Assembly (NCBI RefSeq): GCF_900104555.1
Contig: NZ_FNJU01000002.1
Location: forward strand, 1-64,000
Reading direction: 5' to 3'
DNA: 64,000 bases
Source of the DNA: Litchfieldia salsa
Lineage (GTDB): Bacteria > Bacillota > Bacilli > Bacillales > Bacillaceae_L
Position 1 is the stretch's first letter. Every line of letters starts with the position of its first letter. The notes beneath the pieces were generated by a model. The model was not told the origin of the DNA, made no database searches, and worked only from the letters and a program-made list of their open reading frames with translations. The translations under genes and the position numbers were made by a program. Positions 7,960-16,668 of the stretch are shown here, in pieces.

Positions 7960-9195
7960 TTAATTTAGTTCTCTTTGAATATAATAGAAGCCGTACTTGA
8001 CAGAGCGGGATCTAATTCCAGATCTAGTTCCTGCTAATTTTAATGAGAATACTTTAGTTGGCAAATCTTTAATAGCAAGTCCAATATAAACAGTCCCTAC
8101 AGATTTACCCTCACTCTCATCAGGCCCTGCAACTCCAGTAAAGCTTATCCCAATATCAGAGCCAACAATACTCTTTACATTTTCCGCAAGTGATTTTGCA
8201 CAGGCCTCGCTAACAGCTCCATCTGTCTCAAGTATTTTTTTGTTTACTTGTAGAACTTTTTCTTTTACTTCGTTAGAATAGCAAACAATTGATCCTGAAA
8301 ACACTTTAGAAGCGCCCGCTATATTTGTTAGTTCTTGTGAAAATTGACCACCTGTTAGGCTTTCCGCACTTGCAATAGTCAACTTCTTTTCAATCATTAT
8401 CTTCATTGCTTCCTCGACAAGTGATGAATCCTCATAGCCGTATAGGAATTCTCCAACACGATCCGTAATCTTCTCTTCTAACTGATCCAAAAGTACCTTC
8501 GTATGTTCCAATGACTTATGCTTCGCTGTTAATCTTAAAGTCACCTCACCATCTGAAGCTAAAGGTGCGATAGTTGGATTTGTTTGCTGATCAATTAAAT
8601 CTACGATTTCCGTTTCTAGACTTGACTCACCAATTCCAAAGAACCGAAGGACACGAGAATCGATATGTTCAATTTCTCCAAGCTGCTTTAAAAGATAATC
8701 CTGTCCATATGAAATAAACATAGGGTTCATTTCTTTCGGCGGACCAGGAAGTAGCATATAGGTAATGTCATCAACTTGAATTCCCATACCTGGTGCCATT
8801 CCATAATCATTTTGAAGTACTGTTGATCCTTCTAAAATTAATGCTTGTTTTTTATTATTTTCTGTCATTACACGGTCCACTTGTTTAAAATATTGTTCAA
8901 TCCCCTGTAATGCATAATCATCACTAACTAGTCTTTTGTCTAAGAGGTTTGCAATTGTTTCTTTTGTTAAGTCATCTTTTGTTGGGCCTAATCCACCAGT
9001 AAAAATGATTAATTCCGATCGCTGTTGAGCAACCTTAATGGCTTGAGTTAAACGATTTGGATTATCACCAACCACTGTATGGTAATAAACATTTACCCCT
9101 ATTTCTGCAAGCTTCTTTGACAGGAATTGAGCATTGCTATTTACAATCTGTCCAAGAAGCAGTTCAGATCCTACCGCAATAATTTCAGCATTCAT
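7960..9195 (-). CDS. cinA: CinA family nicotinamide-nucleotide amidohydrolase / competence-damage protein
   Basis: CinA has an N-terminal MoaB/MogA-like COG1058 domain ([24 protein letters not shown] near 70-80, LPGPPKEM near 180) and a C-terminal PncC-type nicotinamide-mononucleotide deamidase domain ([15 protein letters not shown]). It is linked to competence and pyridine nucleotide salvage. The open frame reaches a GTG at 9204, but that codon overlaps the ribosome binding site GGGGAGGTG; the ATG at 9195 has 8-base spacing and gives 411 residues starting [15 protein letters not shown]. Neighbour of recA as in many Firmicutes. Confidence 0.94.
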   Translation of the reverse strand: MNAEIIAVGSELLLGQIVNSNAQFLSKKLAEIGVNVYYHTVVGDNPNRLTQAIKVAQQRSELIIFTGGLGPTKDDLTKETIANLLDKRLVSDDYALQGIEQYFKQVDRVMTENNKKQALILEGSTVLQNDYGMAPGMGIQVDDITYMLLPGPPKEMNPMFISYGQDYLLKQLGEIEHIDSRVLRFFGIGESSLETEIVDLIDQQTNPTIAPLASDGEVTLRLTAKHKSLEHTKVLLDQLEEKITDRVGEFLYGYEDSSLVEEAMKIMIEKKLTIASAESLTGGQFSQELTNIAGASKVFSGSIVCYSNEVKEKVLQVNKKILETDGAVSEACAKSLAENVKSIVGSDIGISFTGVAGPDESEGKSVGTVYIGLAIKDLPTKVFSLKLAGTRSGIRSRSVKYGFYYIQRELN

Positions 9196-9225
9196 AAGTT
9201 GCACCTCCCCAGTCGTGCTTTTCTG

Positions 9226-9804
9226 CTATTTGTGATCTATAAACACATCTTTATTTTTTGCAAAATAATCCCAACCAGATACAACTGTAAAAATAACTGC
9301 TATCCAAAGTGCGATTATATCGAAAGGAATAGATAGAAAAGCAAAAGGGAAATTATGAAGAAGCAGGACGGAAATCGCTACTACTTGTGCCCACATCTTA
9401 ATTTTGCCTAACATTTTCGCAGCTGACACTTCACCTCGTTCTGCAATCAAAAGGCGTAATCCTGTAACAGCAAATTCCCTCGTAATGATAACTATAACCA
9501 TCCATGCAGGAACAGAACCTAATTCAACAAGAACGATTAGTGCTGCTGAAACTAAAAGTTTGTCGGCTAAAGGATCTAAAAATTTCCCAAGATTAGTCAC
9601 TAAGTTATATTTGCGCGCAATATAACCATCGACCCAATCAGTTGCAGATGCAAATATAAAGATAATGGCACCGATAAGGTGGGCTAAGGGTATTTGCATC
9701 GATGCAATATTTACATCACCCCATGAAAATAAATCGAGCATGACGATGATAAATATAGGAATTAAAAAGATTCTAGCAACCGTTATTTTATTTGGTAAAT
9801 TCAA
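9226..9804 (-). CDS. pgsA: CDP-diacylglycerol-glycerol-3-phosphate 3-phosphatidyltransferase
   Basis: Makes phosphatidylglycerophosphate, the first committed step to phosphatidylglycerol. The 192-residue membrane protein carries the CDP-alcohol phosphotransferase signature from Asp-Trp-Val-Asp-Gly-Tyr-Ile-Ala-Arg (about 57-65) through G-K-F-L-D-P-L-A-D (about 73-81), with all four Asp intact, and several membrane segments. The start is TTG at 9804 (protein MNLPNKITVAR): no ATG or GTG lies upstream in frame with a ribosome binding site, and CGGGGG is about 8 bases before it. A weak terminator separates it from the rodZ-like gene. Confidence 0.94.
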   Translation of the reverse strand: MNLPNKITVARIFLIPIFIIVMLDLFSWGDVNIASMQIPLAHLIGAIIFIFASATDWVDGYIARKYNLVTNLGKFLDPLADKLLVSAALIVLVELGSVPAWMVIVIITREFAVTGLRLLIAERGEVSAAKMLGKIKMWAQVVAISVLLLHNFPFAFLSIPFDIIALWIAVIFTVVSGWDYFAKNKDVFIDHK

Positions 9805-9869
9805 TTTTACAACCCCCGCGAATACTTGTCTTGAGTTTATTTATATATGTGATAATACACGTAAAAATG

Positions 9870-9899
9870 AAAAAAAGCCATAAATAGCTATGACTTTTT
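9870..9899 (-). terminator. Terminator or attenuator between the rodZ-like gene and pgsA
   Basis: Nine-pair stem AAAGTCATA/TATGGCTTT (one G-U) followed by seven T on the minus strand, just past the rodZ-like stop. The low GC content suggests partial termination. Confidence 0.6.
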
Positions 9900-9905
9900 C
9901 TTCAT

Positions 9906-10823
9906 TTATTCTTGTGTAGGAGTAAAAAGGATTGTAATACTTTGCTTTACTTCATCTTTGGGTTCTATTGGATATTTGAATGGCTCACCATTAATCGCTA
10001 AAGATGTATCTAATGTTCTTCCAACATTGAATATAACCTGTGACTCATTCGTGAAATCGAATGTTTGAGTTTGTCCGTCTCTCATCATATCATAGTAGAA
10101 GCTATTCCCTAGTTGATTTTTAATATCTAACCATGTCTCTCCCCCACTACTAACCGAAACATCAACAGTAAACTTATCTGTGTTCTCTAATTTATAAGTT
10201 GCAGCACTTCCTGAAGACTCAACTAAAGAAAGAGTATAAGCTGGAGCTTGATCTACCTTGTCTTCCTCTGTCACTTCTTCTACTTGCTCTGTGTCTTCTT
10301 CAGGTGCCTCATCATTTGTCCCCTCATTTGTATCTACTGCGGTTTCGTCAGGAGGTATTTTGTCCGTTTCTTGATACTCTGACTCTTCTCTAGTTGCTAG
10401 CTCAGTTTCTTCAGGGGTTTGTGCTACATCATATTTTTGAAATAACCACCATGCTGTAAAAAGGCCACCTACAATGAATAATGACACTAGTAAAACTGGA
10501 ACCATCTCAAGAATCTTTGAACCTCTTGCAGATATTTGTCTCTTGCTGCGAACCCTTGATAACTGATCTGGAAGTTGTTCATTCGTTGTAGTTGGAATTT
10601 CACTCTTATATTCTTCAAAAAGTTCTTCAGGATTTAGGTTTACTGCCTCAGCGTATTGCTTAATGAATGCCCGAACATAAAACTTTCCAGGCATTACTGA
10701 GTAGTTACCTTCCTCAATTCCTACTAAGTAACGTTTTTGAATTTTTGTGATTCGTTGTAAGTCCTCTAAACTAAGCTTTTGACTCTCTCTTGTTTCTTTT
10801 AACCGTTGCCCTAGTTCCGTCAA
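9906..10823 (-). CDS. ymfM: RodZ-like transmembrane helix-turn-helix protein (YmfM)
   Basis: Membrane-anchored cell-shape protein of the RodZ family. The 305 residues consist of an N-terminal HTH_25/Xre domain (about 1-72), a basic linker, one membrane segment (about 107-128), an acidic Glu/Thr-rich stretch (about 137-190) and a C-terminal extracytoplasmic DUF4115-type domain. The start is TTG at 10823: an in-frame TAA lies two codons upstream, and AGGTG precedes it by 7 bases. In the family the HTH contacts MreB rather than DNA. Followed by pgsA after a weak terminator. Confidence 0.9.
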   Translation of the reverse strand: MTELGQRLKETRESQKLSLEDLQRITKIQKRYLVGIEEGNYSVMPGKFYVRAFIKQYAEAVNLNPEELFEEYKSEIPTTTNEQLPDQLSRVRSKRQISARGSKILEMVPVLLVSLFIVGGLFTAWWLFQKYDVAQTPEETELATREESEYQETDKIPPDETAVDTNEGTNDEAPEEDTEQVEEVTEEDKVDQAPAYTLSLVESSGSAATYKLENTDKFTVDVSVSSGGETWLDIKNQLGNSFYYDMMRDGQTQTFDFTNESQVIFNVGRTLDTSLAINGEPFKYPIEPKDEVKQSITILFTPTQE

Positions 10824-10842
10824 ATATTAACACCTACCAATA

Positions 10843-11634
10843 CTAAAAATCGAATCCTGAAAAATCTGACCCTGAAAAAAGCTGTTGATCATCTATTAAT
10901 TCGTATGTGATTTCTTCACCGGGATTATTACGAAGTTCAATAATATAGTCAAAATCCTCTAGCGTATATTCAGAGTTCCTTACAAATACATCTGGATGCT
11001 CCACCACTTTTACAGCTGGTAATCTCATGATTTCCCTTACCAATTGCCAATGTTTTTCCGAGGCTCTTTTTGTGGAAACAATTCCATCAATAATAAACAA
11101 ATTATCTTCATTATATTCATCCTCGATCAGTTGACTTCTAATTGTTTGTTTCAAAAGTGTGGAAGAGACAAATAACCAACGTTTATTTGCACACACGCTT
11201 GCTGCAACAACAGATTCGGTTTTACCTACCCTTGGCATTCCTCTAATACCGATGAGCTTATGTCCTTCTTGCTTATAGATTTCAGCCATAAAGTCAACCA
11301 ATAATCCTAATTCATCACGAACAAACCTAAATGTTTTCTTATCATCCGCATCCCTTTGAATATATCGACCATGCCTTACCGCAAGACGATCTCTTACCTT
11401 AGGCTCCCTAATCTTTGTAACAGTTATGTTATCCATTGTATTTAAAATTGATTCAAGTCTTTCAATTTGTTCATTGTTATCACAAAGCAATAATAAACCA
11501 CGCCTCATATCATCTACACCATTAATTGTAACAATATTGATGGACAACATTCCTAATAACGATGAAATATCACCAAGTAATCCTGGACGGTTTTTATGTA
11601 TTTCGTATTCTAAGTACCATTCTTTTTTTCCCAT
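10843..11634 (-). CDS. ymfK: DUF3388 family protein YmfK
   Basis: Conserved Bacillus protein of unknown function, 263 residues. The N-terminal 75 residues (EYEIHKNRPGLLGDISSLLG) look like an ACT domain. A middle part contains GIRGMPRVGKTES, which resembles a P loop, followed by strands and an acidic C-terminal tail. AAGGGGATGG precedes the ATG. It lies 19 bases upstream of the rodZ-like gene and is probably cotranscribed with it. No function is assigned. Confidence 0.85.
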   Translation of the reverse strand: MGKKEWYLEYEIHKNRPGLLGDISSLLGMLSINIVTINGVDDMRRGLLLLCDNNEQIERLESILNTMDNITVTKIREPKVRDRLAVRHGRYIQRDADDKKTFRFVRDELGLLVDFMAEIYKQEGHKLIGIRGMPRVGKTESVVAASVCANKRWLFVSSTLLKQTIRSQLIEDEYNEDNLFIIDGIVSTKRASEKHWQLVREIMRLPAVKVVEHPDVFVRNSEYTLEDFDYIIELRNNPGEEITYELIDDQQLFSGSDFSGFDF

Positions 11635-11744
11635 AATTTAACCATCCCCTTACTAAGAATAGACAAGAACCTCCAATAATTTACCTATATTTCTATAATA
11701 AAACATTTTAAAAGGTAATGAAAGGGTGAAGGGGTATTTAACGT

Positions 11745-11772
11745 AAAAAAAAGAGAGGGATTACCTCTCCTA
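11745..11772 (-). terminator. Rho-independent terminator after ymfJ
   Basis: Stem AGGAGAGG/CCTCTCTT (one G-U) with a short loop, followed by eight T on the minus strand. It separates ymfJ from ymfK. Confidence 0.8.
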
Positions 11773-11817
11773 CTAACTTTAAATTTAGTTCAGGGTATGA
11801 AAAGAGGAAAATCCTCC

Positions 11818-12078
11818 TTACATTCCATTCCCTTCATCTTTAACTAATTTAACCATCATATTTGCAATAGCGTGCTGTTCCTCTTCAGAAGCCACATGCC
11901 AAAGGTCTGCAAGTACTTTTTCTTGAGCATTTTTCGGCTCAACTTGAGTAGAAAGGTATTCCCCTAATTGATAAGCTAAATCAGAGATTACGTTTTGATC
12001 CATTCCTTCTTTTTGAGCTTGATGCAAACGATCACCTAAAAAATCTTTCCATTGTTCAAAATTATCTAAGACAGACAT
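11818..12078 (-). CDS. ymfJ: DUF3243 family protein YmfJ
   Basis: An 86-residue acidic, mostly helical soluble protein of the DUF3243 family, conserved at this locus in Bacillus. No catalytic motif is visible and no function is assigned. AAGGAGGG lies 8 bases before the ATG. It follows ymfI by 91 bases and ends at its own terminator. Confidence 0.85.
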   Translation of the reverse strand: MSVLDNFEQWKDFLGDRLHQAQKEGMDQNVISDLAYQLGEYLSTQVEPKNAQEKVLADLWHVASEEEQHAIANMMVKLVKDEGNGM

Positions 12079-12169
12079 AAAATGACCCTCCTTTTTTGAT
12101 AATACAGTGTATAGTTTGCCAAACTCGCTCTAAATTATACTTGTTTTAAATGTGGCATTTTTATTACAT

Positions 12170-12895
12170 TTAACAGTACCAACCACCATTTACTGATATA
12201 ACTTGACCTGTTATATATGAAGCTTTATCTGAAACGAGAAACCCTACCGATTCAGCAATCTCTTCAGGTCGACCTAGTCTTCCCATTGGAATCTCCTCTT
12301 TCAGTGCGTTTTTTTCTTCGCTTGAGAACATATTTAGCATTGATGTGTCAATGGCTCCTGGTGCAATTGCATTTACACGAATTCCGCTTAAAGACACCTC
12401 TTTGGCTAAAGCCTTGACAAATGTATTTTGACTTCCTTTAACCATCGAATATAGAACCTCACAAGATGCACCAGTTATTCCCCAAATGGAAGTAATCATG
12501 ATGATGTTTCCATTTTTGTTTGCAATCATATTGGGTAATAAGCTTTTTATTAAAATAAAAGGACTCGTTGAATGCAAGGTAATCATTCTGTTCACATCGT
12601 CATTGGACATATCATTTACAAGTCCAAAAAAACTATTACCCGCATTATTTACAATCGTCGTAATAGGATGTGATATTTGTTCAAGTAGTTGTGACACTCC
12701 TTGAATTTTTGATAAATCTGCTTGTACAATATGTATTGATTGATTTTCAGTTTGACAGCTGGCTTCAAACACCTTCAAATCATCCACGTTTGTATGGTAA
12801 TGGAGATATAAAGAATATCCTTGATTATATAATGTTCTTGCAATACTTATTCCAATTCCACCACTTGCACCTGTAATTAATGCGTACTTTTCCAT
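12170..12895 (-). CDS. ymfI: Elongation factor P 5-aminopentanone reductase (SDR family)
   Basis: Short-chain dehydrogenase. In B. subtilis YmfI reduces the 5-aminopentanone group on elongation factor P to 5-aminopentanol. The 241 residues carry the cofactor motif GASGGIG at 9-15, NNAG at 83-86, Ser136 and the catalytic Tyr149-x3-Lys153, followed by a C-terminal NGGWYC. The frame extends four codons further to 12907, but GGATGG is spaced 8 bases from the ATG at 12895. A strong terminator ends only about 10 bases before the ribosome binding site, so its promoter is unclear. Confidence 0.88.
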   Translation of the reverse strand: MEKYALITGASGGIGISIARTLYNQGYSLYLHYHTNVDDLKVFEASCQTENQSIHIVQADLSKIQGVSQLLEQISHPITTIVNNAGNSFFGLVNDMSNDDVNRMITLHSTSPFILIKSLLPNMIANKNGNIIMITSIWGITGASCEVLYSMVKGSQNTFVKALAKEVSLSGIRVNAIAPGAIDTSMLNMFSSEEKNALKEEIPMGRLGRPEEIAESVGFLVSDKASYITGQVISVNGGWYC

Positions 12896-12917
12896 TGATA
12901 CATCCATCCTTTATCTT

Positions 12918-12961
12918 AAAACAAAATAATTGACCTCCTCGAGTATCGAGCAGGCCAATTA
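12918..12961 (-). terminator. Strong Rho-independent terminator after ymfH
   Basis: A 15-position stem (AATTGGCCTGCTCGA against TCGAGGAGGTCAATT, one G-G mismatch and one G-U) with a 3-4 base loop, then ATTTTGTTTT on the minus strand. It lies between the ymfH stop and the ymfI ribosome binding site. Confidence 0.9.
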
Positions 12962-12977
12962 TCAAGTCTCCTTACTG

Positions 12978-14264
12978 TTACTGTTTTGGGACAACATGAC
13001 ATTCTGTAAAAAATTGCTCTTCAAAAGACTGATTAGCTACTTCTTGAATTTCTTTTATTGTGAGTTTTTCCAAGACTGGAACAACCTCAAACAAATCCAT
13101 ATCATTAAAGGCATACCTTGTAAATTGGTTCGCGATAAACTCAGGGGAGTTAATTGAGCGCAAGAACGCTCCAATTTTCTTCTTTTTGGCTCGATCTAAT
13201 TGCTCTTCACTTACATTAAAGGTCTTTGCATCTAGTAAGACTTTCTTTAGTCTAGATGCTAATGCTTCAGGGTCAGATGTGTCTCCTCCTACGATAACAA
13301 AACCAAATCCAGATTCTTCGGTATAATCATATGAGAATGTCTCATCAATCAGTCCATCATTATAAAGACCTTCATAGACATCAGAGCTTTTTCCAAATAA
13401 AATATCCAAAATAATATTTAACGATAACTCATGTCGCAACAACTCTTCCCCAGATTTGTTCGGGTTGTGAGCCTTAACCCCTACAAGACATTTTGATGAC
13501 TGAACATTCATTTGTAGAACCTGTTTCTTTTCAGCCACTTCTGCTTGCTCTTCATCAAATTTCCGTTCAATTTCTGACTGTTCTTTATAGTCCTTCTTTT
13601 CTTGGTTTGTGCGAACAAACTCCATAATTTTATCTGGTTCAACCGGTCCAACAATAAAGAGAAGCATATTGCTTGGATGATAGAAAGTTTCATAACACTC
13701 ATAAAGCATATCTTTTGTGATCTTTGAAATTGAGTCAACTGTCCCTGCAATATCGATTTTGACGGGGTGATTTTTAAACATATTCTGTATGACACCAAAA
13801 TACAGTCTCCAATCAGGATTATCATCATACATATTAATTTCTTGACCAATAATACCCTTTTCCTTTTCAACTGTTTTCTCTGTGAAATATGGACTTTGCA
13901 CAAAATCAATTAATGTTTCTAAATTTTGTTCAACATTAGATGTGCTTGAAAACAGATATGCTGTTCTCGTGAAGGAGGTAAACGCATTTGCGGATGCCCC
14001 TTGTTTACTAAAATCCTGAAAAACATCGCCGTCTTCTTTTTCAAAAAGCTTATGCTCTAAAAAATGAGCAATTCCATCTGGTACCTTAACCATTTCATTT
14101 TTTCCGTGCGGAACAAATTGATTGTCAATCGATCCATATTTCGTTGTAAAGGTAGCATATGTTTTATTGAATCCTTTCTTTGGCAGGACATATACATCTA
14201 AGCCATTTGGGAGCTTCTCGTAATATAATTCCTCTTGTAATTGTTCAAACGTTATTTTACTCAT
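12978..14264 (-). CDS. ymfH: M16 family metallopeptidase YmfH
   Basis: Insulinase/mitochondrial-processing-peptidase type zinc protease, 428 residues. The inverted zinc motif HFLEH is intact at 67-71 and the acidic second-shell region follows, so this half should be catalytic. Two M16 domains are visible, the C-terminal one about 190-390. The ATG overlaps the ymfF stop by one base (TAATG), with GGAGGG 9 bases before it. With ymfF it looks like a catalytic and non-catalytic heterodimer. Substrate unknown. Confidence 0.9.
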   Translation of the reverse strand: MSKITFEQLQEELYYEKLPNGLDVYVLPKKGFNKTYATFTTKYGSIDNQFVPHGKNEMVKVPDGIAHFLEHKLFEKEDGDVFQDFSKQGASANAFTSFTRTAYLFSSTSNVEQNLETLIDFVQSPYFTEKTVEKEKGIIGQEINMYDDNPDWRLYFGVIQNMFKNHPVKIDIAGTVDSISKITKDMLYECYETFYHPSNMLLFIVGPVEPDKIMEFVRTNQEKKDYKEQSEIERKFDEEQAEVAEKKQVLQMNVQSSKCLVGVKAHNPNKSGEELLRHELSLNIILDILFGKSSDVYEGLYNDGLIDETFSYDYTEESGFGFVIVGGDTSDPEALASRLKKVLLDAKTFNVSEEQLDRAKKKKIGAFLRSINSPEFIANQFTRYAFNDMDLFEVVPVLEKLTIKEIQEVANQSFEEQFFTECHVVPKQ

Positions 14265-15544
14265 TATTCAGTTCCCTCCAAACCTGCTAAGAAATAGACT
14301 GTATCTAATTCTACCTTTTTAGCTACCTGAACAATCTCTTCTTTTGTGATGGCTTCTATACCAGTTAACCATTCCTCAAGTTCACGTTTTTCCTTTGCTA
14401 CGACATTATGATAAAGGACTTCAACAATTCCTCTTGAGGTGTCCATTGTTTCTAACAACTGATTCTTTATTACGGCTTTCGTTTGACTGATATCTTCCTC
14501 TGAAAAATCTCCCTGTTTCATTGCTTCCATCTGTTCCTTAATAATGGTTACAGCTTTGTTATAATTTTCAAATTCAATTCCAGACATCACCATTAAAATC
14601 CCTTTATGACTCTCCACTCGTGATGCTACGTAATAAGCAAGACTCTCCTTCTCACGTACATTAAGGAATAATTTCGAATGAGAAAAACCACCGAAAATGC
14701 CATTAAACAGTTGCAGGGCATGATACTCCTTATCATTAAAAGTAACATTTGTACGATAACCAATATTTAATTTTCCTTGTTTAACATCTTCTTTATCGAT
14801 TACTTCATTTACTTTAGAAATCTGTTTCCTTGTGTGAGAAAATGACCGATCTATATGTTCTCTCTTGGTGAAAGGAAAAGACCTTTCGATTGAAGGAAGG
14901 ATTTGGTCCACTTTGATGTTACCTACAATATAAATATCTATTTCATCTTCATTTAGCATTTTTTGATAATATTTAAATAATGAAGCAGCACTTATTTCTT
15001 CAATATCTTCAATGCGGCCATTCACATGAAGATGGTATGGTTCATCTTTACACATCTCCTGTACAAGACGAAGATTCGAATATCTCATCTTATCATCATA
15101 AACGGCTTGAATTCTTTGCTTTAGGCTTCGTTTTTCCTTATCAACAGTTGATTGTTTGAATGTCCCATTTTCTAGAACTGGGGAAAATATTACACCCGAA
15201 AGTAAGTCAATTGCCTTATTTAACAATGGGGTTTGATCAGATAAATAAATTTCATTGGCAATTTCCATCTTAAAGGAAATAACATGATACTCACCTTTTT
15301 TAGATACATCTACAGAAAGAGATGCTCCATATAATTCGTCTAAATAACTTCTTAATGCAGTGGAGGAAGGATATTTTTCTGTCTCGCTTTCCAATACATA
15401 TGGAAGCAATGCACGTTGTGTCACATCTTCTTCTTTCAATGGAGCCAAAAATTTAACGATAATTGTATTGGTCTTATACTTTTCAGTTTCAATGGTATGA
15501 AGAGTCATGCCATTAAGTACATGTTCATGCTTTGTTAATAACAA
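14264..15544 (-). CDS. ymfF: M16 family peptidase-like protein YmfF, zinc motif absent
   Basis: A 426-residue M16 homologue. Where HxxEH is expected (about residues 45-55) the sequence reads LLPYVLESETEKYP, so the zinc ligands are missing. It is probably the non-catalytic partner of YmfH, as in alpha/beta mitochondrial processing peptidase pairs. The start is TTG at 15544 with GGAGG 7 bases before it; the next in-frame Met is residue 13. The gene overlaps ymfH by one base. Confidence 0.86.
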   Translation of the reverse strand: MLLTKHEHVLNGMTLHTIETEKYKTNTIIVKFLAPLKEEDVTQRALLPYVLESETEKYPSSTALRSYLDELYGASLSVDVSKKGEYHVISFKMEIANEIYLSDQTPLLNKAIDLLSGVIFSPVLENGTFKQSTVDKEKRSLKQRIQAVYDDKMRYSNLRLVQEMCKDEPYHLHVNGRIEDIEEISAASLFKYYQKMLNEDEIDIYIVGNIKVDQILPSIERSFPFTKREHIDRSFSHTRKQISKVNEVIDKEDVKQGKLNIGYRTNVTFNDKEYHALQLFNGIFGGFSHSKLFLNVREKESLAYYVASRVESHKGILMVMSGIEFENYNKAVTIIKEQMEAMKQGDFSEEDISQTKAVIKNQLLETMDTSRGIVEVLYHNVVAKEKRELEEWLTGIEAITKEEIVQVAKKVELDTVYFLAGLEGTE

Positions 15545-15670
15545 ACTAATTCCTCCATTTCTAATCTTGGTTATGTATCTATAGCTTTTAACTAATTACA
15601 ATGAAATAAACCTTTAAAATCACTATAACCTTAGATAAACAATATTATCAAGCAATGGGTACCTTGAGAT

Positions 15671-15698
15671 AAAAAAAAGAACCCTATAGTTAGGGTCC
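15671..15698 (-). terminator. Rho-independent terminator after nupQ
   Basis: Stem GGACCCTA/TAGGGTTC with a 4-base loop, then eight T on the minus strand; 10 bases past the nupQ stop. Confidence 0.88.
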
Positions 15699-15707
15699 TC
15701 TCTTCGT

Positions 15708-16667
15708 TTATCTTTTTCCTTTAATGTATGGTGTACCAACAGCTTTTGGCGCTTCAGCACGTCCAACAAATCCTGCTAAGGCTAAGATTGTCAAAACATA
15801 TGGTATGATTGTTAAAATAACATTTGGGAAATCCTGCAAAAATGGAATTTGACCTCCAATTACACTTAGTGATTGTGCTAATCCGAAAAACAAGGCAGCT
15901 CCAAGTGCACCAAGTGGATGCCATTTACCAAAGATCATCGCCGCTAATGCTAAGAATCCTTGTCCTGAAATTGTACCTGCAGCAAAGTTTCCGGCGATAG
16001 ATGTAGCATAAACTCCTCCACCTAAGCCAGCAAAAATACCTGAAATAATGACTCCAGTATAGCGCATTCTAGTTACATTAATACCCATTGTATCAGCAGC
16101 CATCGGATGTTCTCCAACAGATCTTAGTCTTAAACCAAATGGGGTCTTATATATAATGTACCAAGCAATAAATGCAATTAAGATTGCAATGAACGAGGTA
16201 ACTGGTACCATCGTAAAAAACAGTTTTCCTACTACTGGTATATCAGATAAAACAGGTATATTTATTTTGTTAATTCTATAATCAATGAAATCCGTTTGTC
16301 CTTTGTTATAGATCTTCTTCACTAGGAAGATCGCAAGTCCTAGTGCTAAAAAGTTAATAGCTACACCACTAACAGTTTGATCTGCTCTTAACGTAACACT
16401 TGCAACTGCATGAAAAAGTGAAAATACTCCAGATGCAATAGCAGCAACAAGTATACCAATCCAAGGAGAAGCTGCTCCAACTGTATCTTGGATAAGCAAT
16501 GTAGTTATAATGCTAGAAAATGCACCAAAGACCATTAAACCTTCTAAACCAATGTTAACTACACCAGAACGTTCACTAAACACTCCTCCTAAAGCTGTTA
16601 AAATAAGAGGGGCAGCCGTATACAATGTAGCAGGGATAATAATTGCTAATATAGCCAGTATATCCAT
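15708..16667 (-). CDS. nupQ: Nucleoside ABC transporter permease NupQ-like
   Basis: Second permease of a BMP-type nucleoside importer. The 319-residue hydrophobic protein has about eight to ten membrane segments and the BPD_transp_2 family sequence GGVFSERSGVVNIGLEGLM near 27-45. GGAGGG precedes the ATG; it starts 1 base after nupP ends. B. subtilis YufQ/NupQ imports guanosine, and that specificity is inferred here from family resemblance. Confidence 0.9.
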   Translation of the reverse strand: MDILAILAIIIPATLYTAAPLILTALGGVFSERSGVVNIGLEGLMVFGAFSSIITTLLIQDTVGAASPWIGILVAAIASGVFSLFHAVASVTLRADQTVSGVAINFLALGLAIFLVKKIYNKGQTDFIDYRINKINIPVLSDIPVVGKLFFTMVPVTSFIAILIAFIAWYIIYKTPFGLRLRSVGEHPMAADTMGINVTRMRYTGVIISGIFAGLGGGVYATSIAGNFAAGTISGQGFLALAAMIFGKWHPLGALGAALFFGLAQSLSVIGGQIPFLQDFPNVILTIIPYVLTILALAGFVGRAEAPKAVGTPYIKGKR

Positions 16668-16668
16668 A

